Source: an uncultured Sunxiuqinia sp.
GTDB taxonomy: Bacteria > Bacteroidota > Bacteroidia > Bacteroidales > Prolixibacteraceae
DNA: 64,000 nucleotides
Assembly: GCF_963678245.1 (NCBI RefSeq)
Contig: NZ_OY782771.1
Location: 186,001-250,000 of the forward strand
Direction of reading: 5' to 3'
Part shown: in pieces, positions 46,701 through 55,799 of the stretch
How the letters are laid out: every line of letters starts with the position of its first letter
How positions within the stretch are numbered: the first letter of the stretch is position 1
Program-made: the position numbers and the translations under genes
The notes under the pieces: model-generated
Told to the model about the DNA's origin: nothing
Seen by the model: the letters and a program-made list of their open reading frames with translations, nothing else
The model's database searches: none

Positions 46701-46919
46701 TTTCACAACAAAGCTTTCAGTATTAAAATATCAAATGACTTCAATATGCAGATTATCAGGATAATTACGTCACCAGTAAAACCTTTTTCAAATAATTTGA
46801 TATCTTTGCGGCGTAACATATCAGAAAATATATCCAAAATGAATTAAGTAGTTTCTTTCAGACAAATTAAAGAAAGTCAATCACAGAGAGATTGGCATCC
46901 TTGTTTAGTCTTAAAAAAA

Positions 46920-47251
46920 GAAATTATATTCCATTTTCAAGACATTTCATATACACATCCCAATAAAGATATCCTTTTTGAGCATATCAGTTTCACGGTA
47001 AATAAACATGAAAAAGTCACTTTAATTGGAAACAGCGGAGTAGGAAAATCTACATTGCTGAAAATAATTAGTAGAGATTTATTACACTACGGGGGACAGT
47101 TAATCGTTGATAGCAAACCATACTGCATCCCACAGGTATTTGGGCAATATGACCATTTGACTATTTCACAGGCACTCAATATACGGGAAAACTAAATGCT
47201 TTAAAAGAAATACTAAACGGGGAGTTCCAAAAGGTCAATCATTCTGATTGA
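46920..47251 (+). pseudogene. Remnant of an ABC-F type ATPase (N-terminal fragment)
   Basis: The frame from 46920 reads IIFHFQDISYTHPNKDILFE, then VTLIGNSGVGKSTLLKIIS (Walker A) and YCIPQVFGQYDHLTISQAL, all typical of the first nucleotide-binding domain of ABC-F translation factors. It has no start codon, hits TAA at 47193-47195, and shifting frame there gives LNALKEILNGEFQ before running into a terminator hairpin. The signature motif, Walker B and second ATPase domain are gone. It is a relic of a ~500-residue gene. Confidence 0.8.
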
Positions 47252-47266
47252 CCTTCTTTTTCATTT
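47230..47266 (+). terminator. Rho-independent terminator
   Basis: AAGGTCAATC-ATTCT-GATTGACCTT is a perfect 10-bp stem followed by CTTTTTC. It now caps the ABC-F remnant. Confidence 0.7.
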
Positions 47267-47526
47267 TTTTTTTAAGGCTAAAATAAATACGGGAAGCTTT
47301 AGGGAATTGAAATTTACGCTCCTGATTTTATTTAACAGCTTCCCGAATAAATTAAATTTTTTTTATTTAAAAAGTATTAAAATTGAGGGCTTCTTTGAGA
47401 AGAAGAAGGGGTGGTTTTTTTGTAGGTGGTTTGATGAGTGTAAGATTGGATTTGTAAGTTTCCTTACTAGCCCTTCGAAAACCACTTTCTAAAGGATGTA
47501 TTTTGACTTCGGCATTCTTTTTTTTA
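47267..47526. other. Intergenic stretch, nothing supported
   Basis: A low-complexity, T- and A-rich stretch. A 61-codon plus frame here is probably chance. Confidence 0.4.
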
Positions 47527-47527
47527 A

Positions 47528-47556
47528 TTTAAATATGCATATATTTGCATATATGA
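47528..47556 (+). promoter_or_regulatory. Promoter/operator motif shared with the sulfur-fusion gene
   Basis: TTTAAATATGCATATATTTG followed by CATATATG overlaps the start of the small membrane protein. It contains the palindrome ATATGCATAT and a TATATTTG box. TTTAAATATGCA-N3-ATTTG-N-ATAT recurs at 48948-48972, upstream of the CoA-disulfide-reductase fusion. This suggests one regulator or one promoter type for both. Confidence 0.5.
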
Positions 47557-47810
47557 GTAAAATGGAATTTAAAAAATTGGAGATTCAACCTGAAGGTAGT
47601 TGGGTAAAAAGGATACTCTTGTCGCAACATGGGCGAAAAACCTTACTGTATATCGGACTGGGGGGAGTAGCAGGACTAATGTTCTATTTTTTAAGCAAAG
47701 AAAACCCCATTTCTAATATTAGTATTGGTGAATTGGCTCAAAACATGTTTTTCGGCGGCTTTTTGGGCTTTTTTATAACCAATAGCCCTTGTGCAAGAGG
47801 TAAATGCTAA
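47553..47810 (+). CDS. Small membrane protein ending in a Cys pair
   Basis: An 85-residue protein from ATG at 47553 (next in-frame ATG at 47562). It has a basic N-terminus (EFKKLEIQPEGSWVKRILLS), two membrane segments (LLYIGLGGVAGLMFYFL and MFFGGFLGFFITN), and the tail NSPCARGKC with two Cys near the membrane. I recall similar small proteins beside rhodanese and sulfur genes in Bacteroidota. The shared upstream motif with the sulfur fusion at 49026 supports such a link. Function unknown; redox or sulfur carriage by the Cys pair is inference. Confidence 0.7.
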   Translation: MSKMEFKKLEIQPEGSWVKRILLSQHGRKTLLYIGLGGVAGLMFYFLSKENPISNISIGELAQNMFFGGFLGFFITNSPCARGKC

Positions 47811-47960
47811 ATTAATTCTTTTAAGCAGTACAACGCATTAAGTTGAACTCGTATTAAATAATTGTCACAAGCAGGGCGTTTTAAACGACACAATAAGCGC
47901 TTTTCATTTTCGTGAAAACTTGATGGACATCTAATTGATTTGTAGGTTAACGGTCAAGTG

Positions 47961-48695
47961 CTATTGTCCTAAGTGCTGTTTGATTTTTTGTTCAATCTCC
48001 AGAGTCAACTCTTTAATATCACGCCCTGTCGGATCTATTGGAGGAAGAACAGTGAATGTTAGCTTGTTCCCGAAATTGAGAGGAAAATATCCTTTCTCCA
48101 TAAGTTTACTGTTGCCGTCAATTCCATAGGGAACAATCCAGGCCGAAGGAGCTGCACGTAATAAAGATGCAATGCCCGCTGGCTGAAAGCTCTTAATCTT
48201 ACCAGTTTTACTTCGCGTTCCCTCAGGGAAAATGCTGGCACAATAGTTTTCCTTTTCAATGTGTTTACCTAGCTTCATAATTTCAACAATGGATTGCCGC
48301 CCATTCGAACGATCAATCAAGGCAGATCCTCCGTGCTTCAAATTATACGAAATGCTCGGAATTCCTTTTCCTAATTCCTTTTTCGAAACAAACTTGGGAT
48401 GGTGCTTGCGAAACCCCCACACAATAGAAGGAATATCAATCGTACTCTGGTGGTTTGATACGATAATAAATGGGCGCCCCTGGGGCAGCAAGTGAAATCC
48501 GCGAAACCGAATTTTGGAGCCCATAACCACTAAGCCGTAAACCAAAATAAAGTTAAGGACATCTACTGACTTCTTTCTTAAGTGATAACCTCCCATCCAG
48601 CGACAAACAACCTGAATAGGATGAAATACTAAAAGCGATAGTCCGAATATCAATAAATAAACCGGAGATAGTAAATAGCCGAGTATAGTCTTCAT
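47961..48695 (-). CDS. plsC: 1-acyl-sn-glycerol-3-phosphate acyltransferase
   Basis: A 244-residue protein from ATG at 48695, whose N-terminal helix (YLLSPVYLLIFGLSLLVF) anchors it in the membrane; a start 42 bp upstream is possible. It adds the second acyl chain to lysophosphatidic acid. Motif I is FIIVSNHQSTIDIPSIVW with the catalytic HxxxxD, motif III is SIFPEGTRSKTG, and the acceptor region reads GGSALIDRSNGRQSIVEI. Stop at 47961. No operon partner. Confidence 0.92.
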   Translation of the reverse strand: MKTILGYLLSPVYLLIFGLSLLVFHPIQVVCRWMGGYHLRKKSVDVLNFILVYGLVVMGSKIRFRGFHLLPQGRPFIIVSNHQSTIDIPSIVWGFRKHHPKFVSKKELGKGIPSISYNLKHGGSALIDRSNGRQSIVEIMKLGKHIEKENYCASIFPEGTRSKTGKIKSFQPAGIASLLRAAPSAWIVPYGIDGNSKLMEKGYFPLNFGNKLTFTVLPPIDPTGRDIKELTLEIEQKIKQHLGQ

Positions 48696-48737
48696 GATTA
48701 CATCGAATTTGATTGCACAAAAGAACAAAAAATACAT

Positions 48738-49025
48738 GAATTGACCTTGAACTTTAGTTTCGCACTCAAATTAATTAGAGTCAAATCAATCTGGAGAATT
48801 TATCAACTTCAATCCGAATCTTGATTTTACCCAATGAAAAAGCCAGAATAGAAATCAATTTCAAAAACAGCACATATGTTCCTTTTGGTGAAAGATTAAG
48901 ATAATGTTATTTCAAGCCTGAATTTTGGAAAAAGAAGACAAGTGAACTTTAAATATGCAGACATTTGAATATCTATTTATAGAGATGTTTTCAGTAGAAG
49001 AATTGAATTAATTTATATCAAAAAA
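48738..49025. other. Intergenic stretch with promoter region of the sulfur fusion
   Basis: About 290 bp between divergent plsC and the fusion gene. The only recognisable part is the motif TTTAAATATGCAGACATTTG at 48948-48967, shared with 47528. Confidence 0.4.
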
Positions 49026-51530
49026 ATGGCAAAATATATTATAGTTGGAGGAGTTGCCGGAGGTGCGACAACCGCTGCCCGTTTACGAAGACTGGACGAA
49101 CATGCAGAGATTATCATGTTCGAACGAGGACAAAATATTTCCTATGCCAATTGTGGCCTGCCTTATTACATTGGAGGAACAATTGCTGAACGGGATAAAC
49201 TGTTGGTTCAAACTCCCGAAAGTTTCAAGGCTCGTTTAAATGTTGACGTTCGGGTGCTCCAGGAAGTCACAAAAATCAATCGTAAAAATAAGACGGTTGA
49301 AATTGTTAATCACCAAACAAAAGAAAAATATACCGAAGCTTACGACAAGTTAGTTGTGTCGCCTGGAGCCGAGCCTGTAAAACCCCCAATTTCGGGAATC
49401 AACGATCCATCGATTTTCACCCTTCGCAATGTTGCCGACACCGACAAAATCAAATCATTTTGTGACGAGCAAAAGCCACAGCGAGCAGTCGTTATTGGTG
49501 CTGGTTTTATTGGATTGGAAATGGCTGAGAACCTTCACAAACTGGGCATGAATGTTACCATTGTTGAAATGGCCAGTCAGGTGATGGCGCCACTCGACTA
49601 CGAAATGGCAGCGGAAGTTCACCAGCACTTGAAAACCAAGGAAGTCGAATTTTACCTGAAAGATGGTGTAAACTCCTTCACGCCTTCGGGCAATCATTTA
49701 ACGGTACAGCTTCAATCCGGACGACAAATTGAAACTGATATGGTCATTTTGTCAATTGGTGTGCGCCCCGAAACAAAATTAATCAAGGAAGCAGGTCTGG
49801 AGCTGGCTGAAAACGGCGGTATAAAAGTCAATGAATACCTTCAAACTGAAGATGAATCAATTTACGCTTTAGGCGATGCTATAGCATTTCCACACCCGAT
49901 AACTGGTAAATATGTAAATACTTACCTCGCCGGACCGGCCAACAAGCAAGGACGCATTGTTGCGGACAATCTGGTAATGGGGAACACCCGGAAATACAGA
50001 GGAGCTATTGCCACTGCCATTGCCAAGGTTTTCGACATTACTGCTGCGTCAACCGGATTATCAGCCAAGGCGCTGAAGCGTGAAGGCATTGAATACACGT
50101 CAAATATTATCCACGGATCTTCGCATGCCGGATACTATCCCGGAGCCTTGCCTTACACCTTAAAAATTCTATTTCACCCCACGACAGGCAAGCTTTATGG
50201 AGCACAAATGATTGGCTACAAAGGCATCGACAAGCGTATTGATCTGATTGCAACCGTTTTGTTGAACAACGGCACAATTTACGATCTTCAAGATATTGAA
50301 CATGCTTATGCACCGCCTTATTCGTCGGCCAAAGACCCGGTAAATCAAGCCGGATACGTGGCCGAAAATATCATTACCGGCCGCATGAAAAACATCAATT
50401 GGGTTGAAGTGAGCAAACTGCATGGGCCACAAATCTGTCTGCTTGATGTACGTACGCCTGCAGAACACGCCATGGGACATATCGAAGGTTCGATCAATAT
50501 TGAAGTTGATAAAATTCGCGAACGCCTCAGCGAAGTTCCACGCGATAAAAAAATCATCGTATACTGTGGGGTTGGGATTCGCGGCTATTTTGCCTGCCGT
50601 ATGCTGATGCAAAACGGAATAGAAGAAGTTTATAACCTGAGTGGAGGTTATAAAACCTACGAACATACAACCTGCAAACAAAGCAATGAAGACATTTTCG
50701 AATCAAGTTACATTGCGAAGGACGACCATATTTACCACGGAAAACCGGAGGCGGATGCACCAACTGTTGCGCCACTCGCGAGCCACGTTAAAACCATTGA
50801 GGTCGATGCATGCGGATTACAATGTCCGGGGCCGGTACTCAAACTAAAAACAGAAATGGCCGCCTTGAAACCGGGTGAACGCCTGATTCAGAAAGCCAGC
50901 GACCCCGGCTTTTTTAAAGACGTCAAATCGTGGTGCAATATGACCGGAAACCAGCTTATTTCGCTGGATTCAAACGAAGGAATTATTACGGCAATTATCG
51001 AAAAAGGCAGCAATATACAACCGCAACAAACCAATGGAACAGCTGTTTCGGTACAACTGCCCAAAAACAAAACCATGGTGGTTTTCAGCGACGATATGGA
51101 TCGTGCTTTAGCTTCTCTGGTTATTGCCAATGGTGCCGCATCAATGGGAAAACAGGTTACTCTGTTCTTCACCTTTTGGGGACTCAACATCATCAAAAAA
51201 GCCGACAAGCCTAAAATCAATAAAGATTTGATGGGTAGAATGTTTGGTAAAATGATGCCTGAAAATGCGGGCAAACTAAAGCTTTCTAAAATGAATATGA
51301 TGGGCATGGGCTCTATGATGATGAAGAAGCGCATGCTTGCTAAACGAGTAGACTCCATTGAAGATATGATTAAAACAGCCTTGGATAATGATGTTAGAAT
51401 GATTGCCTGCCAAATGTCGATGGATGTGATGGGCGTGAATGCTGAAGAATTGATCGACGGCGTTGAGATTGGTGGAGTGGCTACTTATTTGGAAGAAGCA
51501 GAAAAATCCAATTTAAACTTGTTTATTTAA
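49026..51530 (+). CDS. Four-part sulfur protein: CoA-disulfide reductase, rhodanese, TusA, DsrE-like
   Basis: 834 residues. Residues 1-445 are a CoA-disulfide/persulfide reductase: FAD site YIIVGGVAGGATTAARLR, redox Cys43 in SYANCGLPYYIGG, NAD site VVIGAGFIGLEMAENL and a dimerisation domain. A rhodanese follows (about 455-550) with the loop CGVGIR and Cys514. A TusA domain follows (about 588-660) with Cys596 and Cys600 in ACGLQCPGP. The last part (about 672-834) is a DsrE/DsrF-like domain with a Met-rich segment (MMGMGSMMMKKRM). One chain could reduce persulfides or CoA-persulfide and pass the sulfane sulfur from Cys to Cys. A LysR gene and a YeiH-type transporter follow. Confidence 0.93.
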   Translation: MAKYIIVGGVAGGATTAARLRRLDEHAEIIMFERGQNISYANCGLPYYIGGTIAERDKLLVQTPESFKARLNVDVRVLQEVTKINRKNKTVEIVNHQTKEKYTEAYDKLVVSPGAEPVKPPISGINDPSIFTLRNVADTDKIKSFCDEQKPQRAVVIGAGFIGLEMAENLHKLGMNVTIVEMASQVMAPLDYEMAAEVHQHLKTKEVEFYLKDGVNSFTPSGNHLTVQLQSGRQIETDMVILSIGVRPETKLIKEAGLELAENGGIKVNEYLQTEDESIYALGDAIAFPHPITGKYVNTYLAGPANKQGRIVADNLVMGNTRKYRGAIATAIAKVFDITAASTGLSAKALKREGIEYTSNIIHGSSHAGYYPGALPYTLKILFHPTTGKLYGAQMIGYKGIDKRIDLIATVLLNNGTIYDLQDIEHAYAPPYSSAKDPVNQAGYVAENIITGRMKNINWVEVSKLHGPQICLLDVRTPAEHAMGHIEGSINIEVDKIRERLSEVPRDKKIIVYCGVGIRGYFACRMLMQNGIEEVYNLSGGYKTYEHTTCKQSNEDIFESSYIAKDDHIYHGKPEADAPTVAPLASHVKTIEVDACGLQCPGPVLKLKTEMAALKPGERLIQKASDPGFFKDVKSWCNMTGNQLISLDSNEGIITAIIEKGSNIQPQQTNGTAVSVQLPKNKTMVVFSDDMDRALASLVIANGAASMGKQVTLFFTFWGLNIIKKADKPKINKDLMGRMFGKMMPENAGKLKLSKMNMMGMGSMMMKKRMLAKRVDSIEDMIKTALDNDVRMIACQMSMDVMGVNAEELIDGVEIGGVATYLEEAEKSNLNLFI

Positions 51531-51549
51531 TTGCTCAATAATAGTTCTG

Positions 51550-51586
51550 TTAACGCCACTCTTCGTTTGGAGAGTGGCGTTTTTTG
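51550..51586 (+). terminator. Rho-independent terminator
   Basis: AACGCCACTCT (51552-51562) pairs perfectly with AGAGTGGCGTT (51571-51581), followed by T-rich DNA, just after the fusion gene. Confidence 0.85.
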
Positions 51587-51653
51587 TTGAACAACGAGTT
51601 ATCCTTTCTGAAAAAACCATAACTTTCGGCATCCAATAAAAAGGGTACAAAAA

Positions 51654-52541
51654 ATGGATTATCGGGATGAAGTATTTTTAGCTGTTGCCGAAAACCTCAG
51701 TTTTTCGAAAGCTGCCGAGGCCTTGTTTATAAGCCAGCCAGCCGTAACCAAGCACATCAAAGAGCTGGAAAGCAAGTTGAACAGTGCCTTGTTTGAGCGC
51801 AAGGGAAACAAAGTTTATCTCACCAAAGCCGGCAAGTTGGGCTATCTTCATCTCAAACAAATTAAGCAACAGTATCGCGAATTGGAGTTTGAATTAAGTC
51901 GGTTGAATGATGATTACAAGGGCTCACTGCGGCTTGGAGCCAGCTCCACCATTTCGCAATACCTAATCCCAAGTGTGCTGGCTGCTTTCCATCAGCGCTT
52001 TCCACAAATCAAGCTCGACCTGTTCAACGGGAACTCATTCAGCATGGAGCAGAAACTGCTGAATCAGGAAATTGATTTGGCTTTGGTTGAAAACGATTCC
52101 TCGCAAAGCAATATTCGCTACCTTGATTTTTTGGAAGATGAAATTGTAGTCGTTAGTGGAGCGAATAGCGTTTACGGCAAACGGAAAAATTTGTCGCTGG
52201 CCGATTTGCAACAAATCCCCATCGTACTTCGAGAACGAGGTTCGGGAACACTGGAGGTGATTCAGCATGCCCTGAAAAAGGATAAAATAGAACTCGATAA
52301 ACTCAATATTCTAATTCACCTGGGAAGCACCGAAGCCATTAAAAACTTTCTGGTCAATTTTGAAGGCATTGGCTTTGTCTCGGAAAAGGCCATTGATAAA
52401 GAATTGCAGTTGAAAACCATTGTCTGCCTCAACATCAAAGAGCTAACCATTTCCAGGAAGTTGCGAATTGCCATTCGCCAAGGGCCGGGAAACAGCACTC
52501 AGCAGCTGTTTTTGAATTTTCTAATGCAGTACCAATTTTAG
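51654..52541 (+). CDS. LysR family regulator next to a YeiH transporter
   Basis: A 295-residue LysR regulator. The N-terminal helix-turn-helix reads FLAVAENLSFSKAAEALFIS and QPAVTKHIKELESKLNSALF. The effector domain (about 90-290) has LRLGASSTISQYLIPSVLAAF and the second lobe IDLALVENDSSQSNIRY. It resembles CysL/YeiE-type members. It lies 172 bp before the yeiH-like gene in the same direction, the common regulator-target arrangement for this transporter. A small palindrome in the gap may be its site. Confidence 0.9.
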   Translation: MDYRDEVFLAVAENLSFSKAAEALFISQPAVTKHIKELESKLNSALFERKGNKVYLTKAGKLGYLHLKQIKQQYRELEFELSRLNDDYKGSLRLGASSTISQYLIPSVLAAFHQRFPQIKLDLFNGNSFSMEQKLLNQEIDLALVENDSSQSNIRYLDFLEDEIVVVSGANSVYGKRKNLSLADLQQIPIVLRERGSGTLEVIQHALKKDKIELDKLNILIHLGSTEAIKNFLVNFEGIGFVSEKAIDKELQLKTIVCLNIKELTISRKLRIAIRQGPGNSTQQLFLNFLMQYQF

Positions 52542-52619
52542 AATCGTGCAACACGATTCCAAGTCTATCCTCCATGTTCTTTCGAATATCTTAAAGGATT
52601 ATGAAAGTATCCTATTGTT

Positions 52620-52634
52620 ATAACCTATAGTTAT
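52620..52634. promoter_or_regulatory. Possible LysR binding site upstream of yeiH
   Basis: ATAAC-CTATA-GTTAT is an inverted repeat of LysR size and contains a T-N11-A pattern, 80 bp before the yeiH-like start. Confidence 0.35.
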
Positions 52635-52713
52635 CGAATATAAGTTTTTAGTATTTGATTTGGCTATATTAAAGCGGCACCTTTGTAACCGTTAAAACAA
52701 GCCAACAACGGTT

Positions 52714-53649
52714 ATGAAACAAACAAAATACATTCAACTGATTTACGGAATAGCGATTGCAGCTTGCTTTCTACCATTTATAACGCCAGCAGTGGCTTTA
52801 CTTGGCGGTATCGGATTATCCTTAGTCGGCATACGACACCCAAACATTCATAAGCAAACTGCGCGGGTATTGCAAGCTTCCATCGTACTGATGGGCTTTG
52901 GCATGAACCTCACGCTGGCCATACAGGCCAGTAAAACCGGACTTCTGCTAACAGCCGGCTCGGTTGTCAGCACAATTGGCATGGGATTATTGCTGGGAAA
53001 ATTACTTCGTGTAGAATCAAAAATAAGCTGGCTGATTGCCTCCGGAACTGCCATTTGTGGAGGAAGCGCCATTGCAGCAGTCGCTCCTGTTTTACGTGCT
53101 AAAAATTACCAAATCTCATTTTCGTTAGTAGTCATCTTCATTTTAAATGCTATTGCATTAATGATTTTTCCGATGGTTGGTCATTACTTTCATCTCAGTC
53201 AGGAAACCTTTGGATTTTGGTCGGCTATTGCTATTCACGACACCAGTTCGGTGGTAGGCGCAGGTGCATCGTATGGTGCAAAAGCGTTGGAAGTGGCTAC
53301 CGCTGTTAAACTTACCCGTGCGCTGTGGATCATTCCGCTATCAGTCGTTATAGCACTTTTTAATAAAGATGAGAAAAAAGGAAAACTCAGCATTCCCTGG
53401 TTTATTGGTTTGTTCGTTCTCGCCATTGTTGTGGCACATTTCCTTCCTCAGTGGCAGCCCACTTACACGCATTTGACCTGGCTAGGTAAGCGCGGGATGG
53501 TTATCGCTTTGCTGCTCATTGGGTCCAATATTTCTATTGCCGAAGCTAAAAAAGCAGGTTCGCGAAGTTTTATACTGGGTATTTTATTGTGGCTGTTTAT
53601 TGGTGGTTTATCCTTATTTGTCCTTCGCACCCATTTGCTTGGTGTTTAA
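52714..53649 (+). CDS. yeiH: YeiH family membrane protein (putative sulfate exporter family)
   Basis: A 311-residue protein of the UPF0324 family with about ten membrane segments. Family signatures are LLGGIGLSLVGIRHPNIHK, GTAICGGSAIAAVAPVLRAK and WSAIAIHDTSSVVGAGASYG. The family is annotated as putative sulfate exporters; the substrate is not settled. Its LysR neighbour and the upstream sulfur-trafficking fusion suggest export of sulfate, sulfite or another sulfur product here (inference). Confidence 0.9.
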   Translation: MKQTKYIQLIYGIAIAACFLPFITPAVALLGGIGLSLVGIRHPNIHKQTARVLQASIVLMGFGMNLTLAIQASKTGLLLTAGSVVSTIGMGLLLGKLLRVESKISWLIASGTAICGGSAIAAVAPVLRAKNYQISFSLVVIFILNAIALMIFPMVGHYFHLSQETFGFWSAIAIHDTSSVVGAGASYGAKALEVATAVKLTRALWIIPLSVVIALFNKDEKKGKLSIPWFIGLFVLAIVVAHFLPQWQPTYTHLTWLGKRGMVIALLLIGSNISIAEAKKAGSRSFILGILLWLFIGGLSLFVLRTHLLGV

Positions 53650-53780
53650 ATTACTGGCGTACCAACATCAATTCCACTGCAGATCATCTGTTGAACAATT
53701 TGTTTTTTACTGAGTTATTTCAACAACAAAAACATTGTCTAAATTTGCCATTCGAAACAACTTGAAAATTAAAAAAACAC

Positions 53781-54221
53781 ATGAAAATAGTTTACACGAT
53801 TATCGTATTGCTTATTGGTTGTTTACTGGCGATCCAAGGAAGTATTAACACCCAGCTGACGACCTTTTTAAAACACCCAATGCAAGGAGCACTGGTTAAT
53901 TTTATGGTTGGTTTTGTCTGCTTAGTTGGGCTAAACCTGATTTTCAGAACACAAATACCCGACTGGGAACATGTAAAAGCGGCTCCTTGGTATTTATTTG
54001 CCGGCGGTATGTTGGGAGCCATTTTTGTGTCATCAGTCATTTTCTTTATTCCTAAAATAGGGGTGAGTACCGTGTTGGCGGCGTCTATTGGGGGGCAGTT
54101 GATTGCTGCTTCGGTGATCGATCATTTTGGCTTATTTGGCCTCACCGTGCAACACATCTCTCCAAGCCGCATTGCTGGTATCTTACTTTTGCTCGGGGGA
54201 ATATTTTTGATTCAGAAATAA
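53781..54221 (+). CDS. DMT-type small membrane transporter (DUF606/YdcZ)
   Basis: 146 residues with four or five predicted membrane helices (IVYTIIVLLIGCLLAIQGSIN, ALVNFMVGFVCLVGLNLIF, APWYLFAGGMLGAIFVSSVIFFI, IAGILLLLGGIFLIQK). This is the half-size EamA-related DUF606 family, which likely dimerises. GSINTQL near the N-terminus and PWYLFAGGMLGAIFV are family marks. Substrate unknown. It stands alone, 131 bp after the yeiH-like gene. Confidence 0.82.
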   Translation: MKIVYTIIVLLIGCLLAIQGSINTQLTTFLKHPMQGALVNFMVGFVCLVGLNLIFRTQIPDWEHVKAAPWYLFAGGMLGAIFVSSVIFFIPKIGVSTVLAASIGGQLIAASVIDHFGLFGLTVQHISPSRIAGILLLLGGIFLIQK

Positions 54222-54397
54222 GAAAATCAGCAACGGTTGGTAAGCTGAAGATGTACAAAGCTGGCACCTACCTGTGATTTTAGATTTGAAAACACCGCGC
54301 ATCATTGTCATGGTGTATCCAACTTGCTTTTGGATTTTTGAAAAACTACCTTTAATCGTCCTTCAAAAAAAGTACGAAAACAACTTAATCAACTGTA

Positions 54398-55282
54398 ATG
54401 AAAATTCAAATACTGAGACCATTGGCTATTTTACTGGCAATTTTTTTAGTATTCCCATCATTCACTCCTCCCGAAAAAAAATGGACTTATCTTTTAGATC
54501 AGGAATTGTCGCAATGGGATACCTACCTGAGTTACCGGCATCAGAATAGCTATGATGGCAAACAACCGACTGATGAAAACGGGAACCGAATTGAACCAAT
54601 TGGTTACAATAACGACCAACCCGGTGTTTTTACCCTCGCTGAAGAAGATGGCGAACCGATTCTTCATGTGAGTGGCGAAATATATGGCTGCATTTTTACC
54701 AAAAAGGAATTTGAAAATTATCACCTCAGCCTGCAAATTAAGTGGGGTGATAAGAAATATGAACCCCGACTGGACAAACTGAAAGATTCGGGTTTGCTGT
54801 ATCATTCCATTGGTAAAGCCGGTGTTGACTACTGGCGTTCGTGGATGCTGTCGCAGGAGTTTCAGGTGATGGAAGGGCACATGGGAGACTACTGGAGCAT
54901 TGCCAATTCGGCCATTGATATACGTGCTTTTCTTCCTGAGGGAATGATGAATACGTTAGCCGGGCACGATCAGCCCTTTTTGCCCATCGGTCGGAAAACC
55001 GGGCGTGATGGCTTTTGCCTACGCAGTGTGAATAACGAAAGTCCCGAAGGTGAATGGACTACGCTGGAACTGGTTACAATAGGCGATAAAAGCCTGCATA
55101 TTGTGAATGGGAAGGTGGTAATGGTGCTGCAACATTCGCGTGTGGTGACTGATGGAAAGACCACCCCGCTCACCAAAGGCAAAATTCAGCTGCAAAGCGA
55201 AGCTGCCGAATGCTTTTACAAAGCTATTCGTATAAAGCCCATTATTGAATGGCCCGCGAAGTATGCCGGGTATTTCGACTAG
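54398..55282 (+). CDS. Secreted DUF1080 (3-keto-disaccharide hydrolase-like) protein
   Basis: 294 residues with a signal peptide (about 1-24, ILRPLAILLAIFLVFPSF). The remainder is a concanavalin-like DUF1080 jelly roll, typically seen as LHVSGEIYGCIFTKKEFENYHLSLQIKWG, then LLYHSIGKAGVDYWRSWMLSQEFQVMEGHMGD and, near the end, GKIQLQSEAAECFYKAIRIKPI, the family close. Members act on keto-disaccharides or bind glycans outside the cell. A partner dehydrogenase is not visible. The substrate is unproven. Confidence 0.85.
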   Translation: MKIQILRPLAILLAIFLVFPSFTPPEKKWTYLLDQELSQWDTYLSYRHQNSYDGKQPTDENGNRIEPIGYNNDQPGVFTLAEEDGEPILHVSGEIYGCIFTKKEFENYHLSLQIKWGDKKYEPRLDKLKDSGLLYHSIGKAGVDYWRSWMLSQEFQVMEGHMGDYWSIANSAIDIRAFLPEGMMNTLAGHDQPFLPIGRKTGRDGFCLRSVNNESPEGEWTTLELVTIGDKSLHIVNGKVVMVLQHSRVVTDGKTTPLTKGKIQLQSEAAECFYKAIRIKPIIEWPAKYAGYFD

Positions 55283-55586
55283 TCGATTTAGCATTGAAAC
55301 TTTCCGAGGCAAACTGCTGGAGCAGCTTGTTTGTCGTTATACCCATAGCGTTTGAAGCAATAATCTGCTGACTAGTCGGCTTGACAGTTGGTTGTAAAAG
55401 CGGATTGCTGGCAGCAGCTGAAAGGTGGGGGAGCTTTGTGGATAAACAATTCTCTGCATTACTCCACAACAGTTTGCTTATCATATTTTACTAGTTCCCA
55501 TAAACAATTTGGCACAGTAATTGCTTTTATACATAACTAATTTAATGAATTTCAACTATTCTCAATAATGGTATAACTGAATAGTT
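55283..55586. other. Intergenic stretch, nothing supported
   Basis: About 300 bp between the DUF1080 gene and the yjdI-like remnant. An 80-codon minus-strand frame overlapping the end of the DUF1080 gene has no family resemblance I can see. Confidence 0.4.
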
Positions 55587-55795
55587 ATGAAAACAAAAGA
55601 ATACAGCAACGGCGAAACTATCATTCTGTGGAAAGCCGATCGGTGCAATCATTCGGGTGTTTGTGTAAAAACCTACCCAGAGTTTATAAGCCGCAGGCAA
55701 GGCCATGGATTCAGATTGAAAATGCGACCATACAGGAGTTGATCGATCAGGTTGCCAAATGCCCATCAGGGGATTTAAGTATCAAAAAACAATAG
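55587..55795 (+). pseudogene. (4Fe-4S) mono-cluster protein YjdI-like, frameshifted
   Basis: From ATG at 55587 the frame reads MKTKEYSNGETIILWKADRC and NHSGVCVKT, then leaves the family. Adding one base near 55674 continues as LPRVYKPQARPWIQIEN and ELIDQVAKCPSGDLSIKKQ to the stop at 55793-55795. The restored ~69-residue protein has the YjdI Cys pattern (RCNHSGVC, KCPSGDL). YjdI-type proteins are small iron-sulfur proteins of unclear role. The GNAT gene that follows 4 bp later is the usual YjdJ partner. Confidence 0.75.
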
Positions 55796-55799
55796 ACAG

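Noticed and set aside
47307-47492. 61-codon plus-strand frame in A/T-rich DNA
   Set aside because: Low-complexity residues rich in Phe and Lys, no family resemblance, and no ribosome-binding context.
55242-55484. 80-codon minus-strand frame near the DUF1080 gene
   Set aside because: Overlaps the end of a real plus-strand gene, has no recognisable domain and a composition rich in Ser, Asn and Thr expected of a shadow frame.
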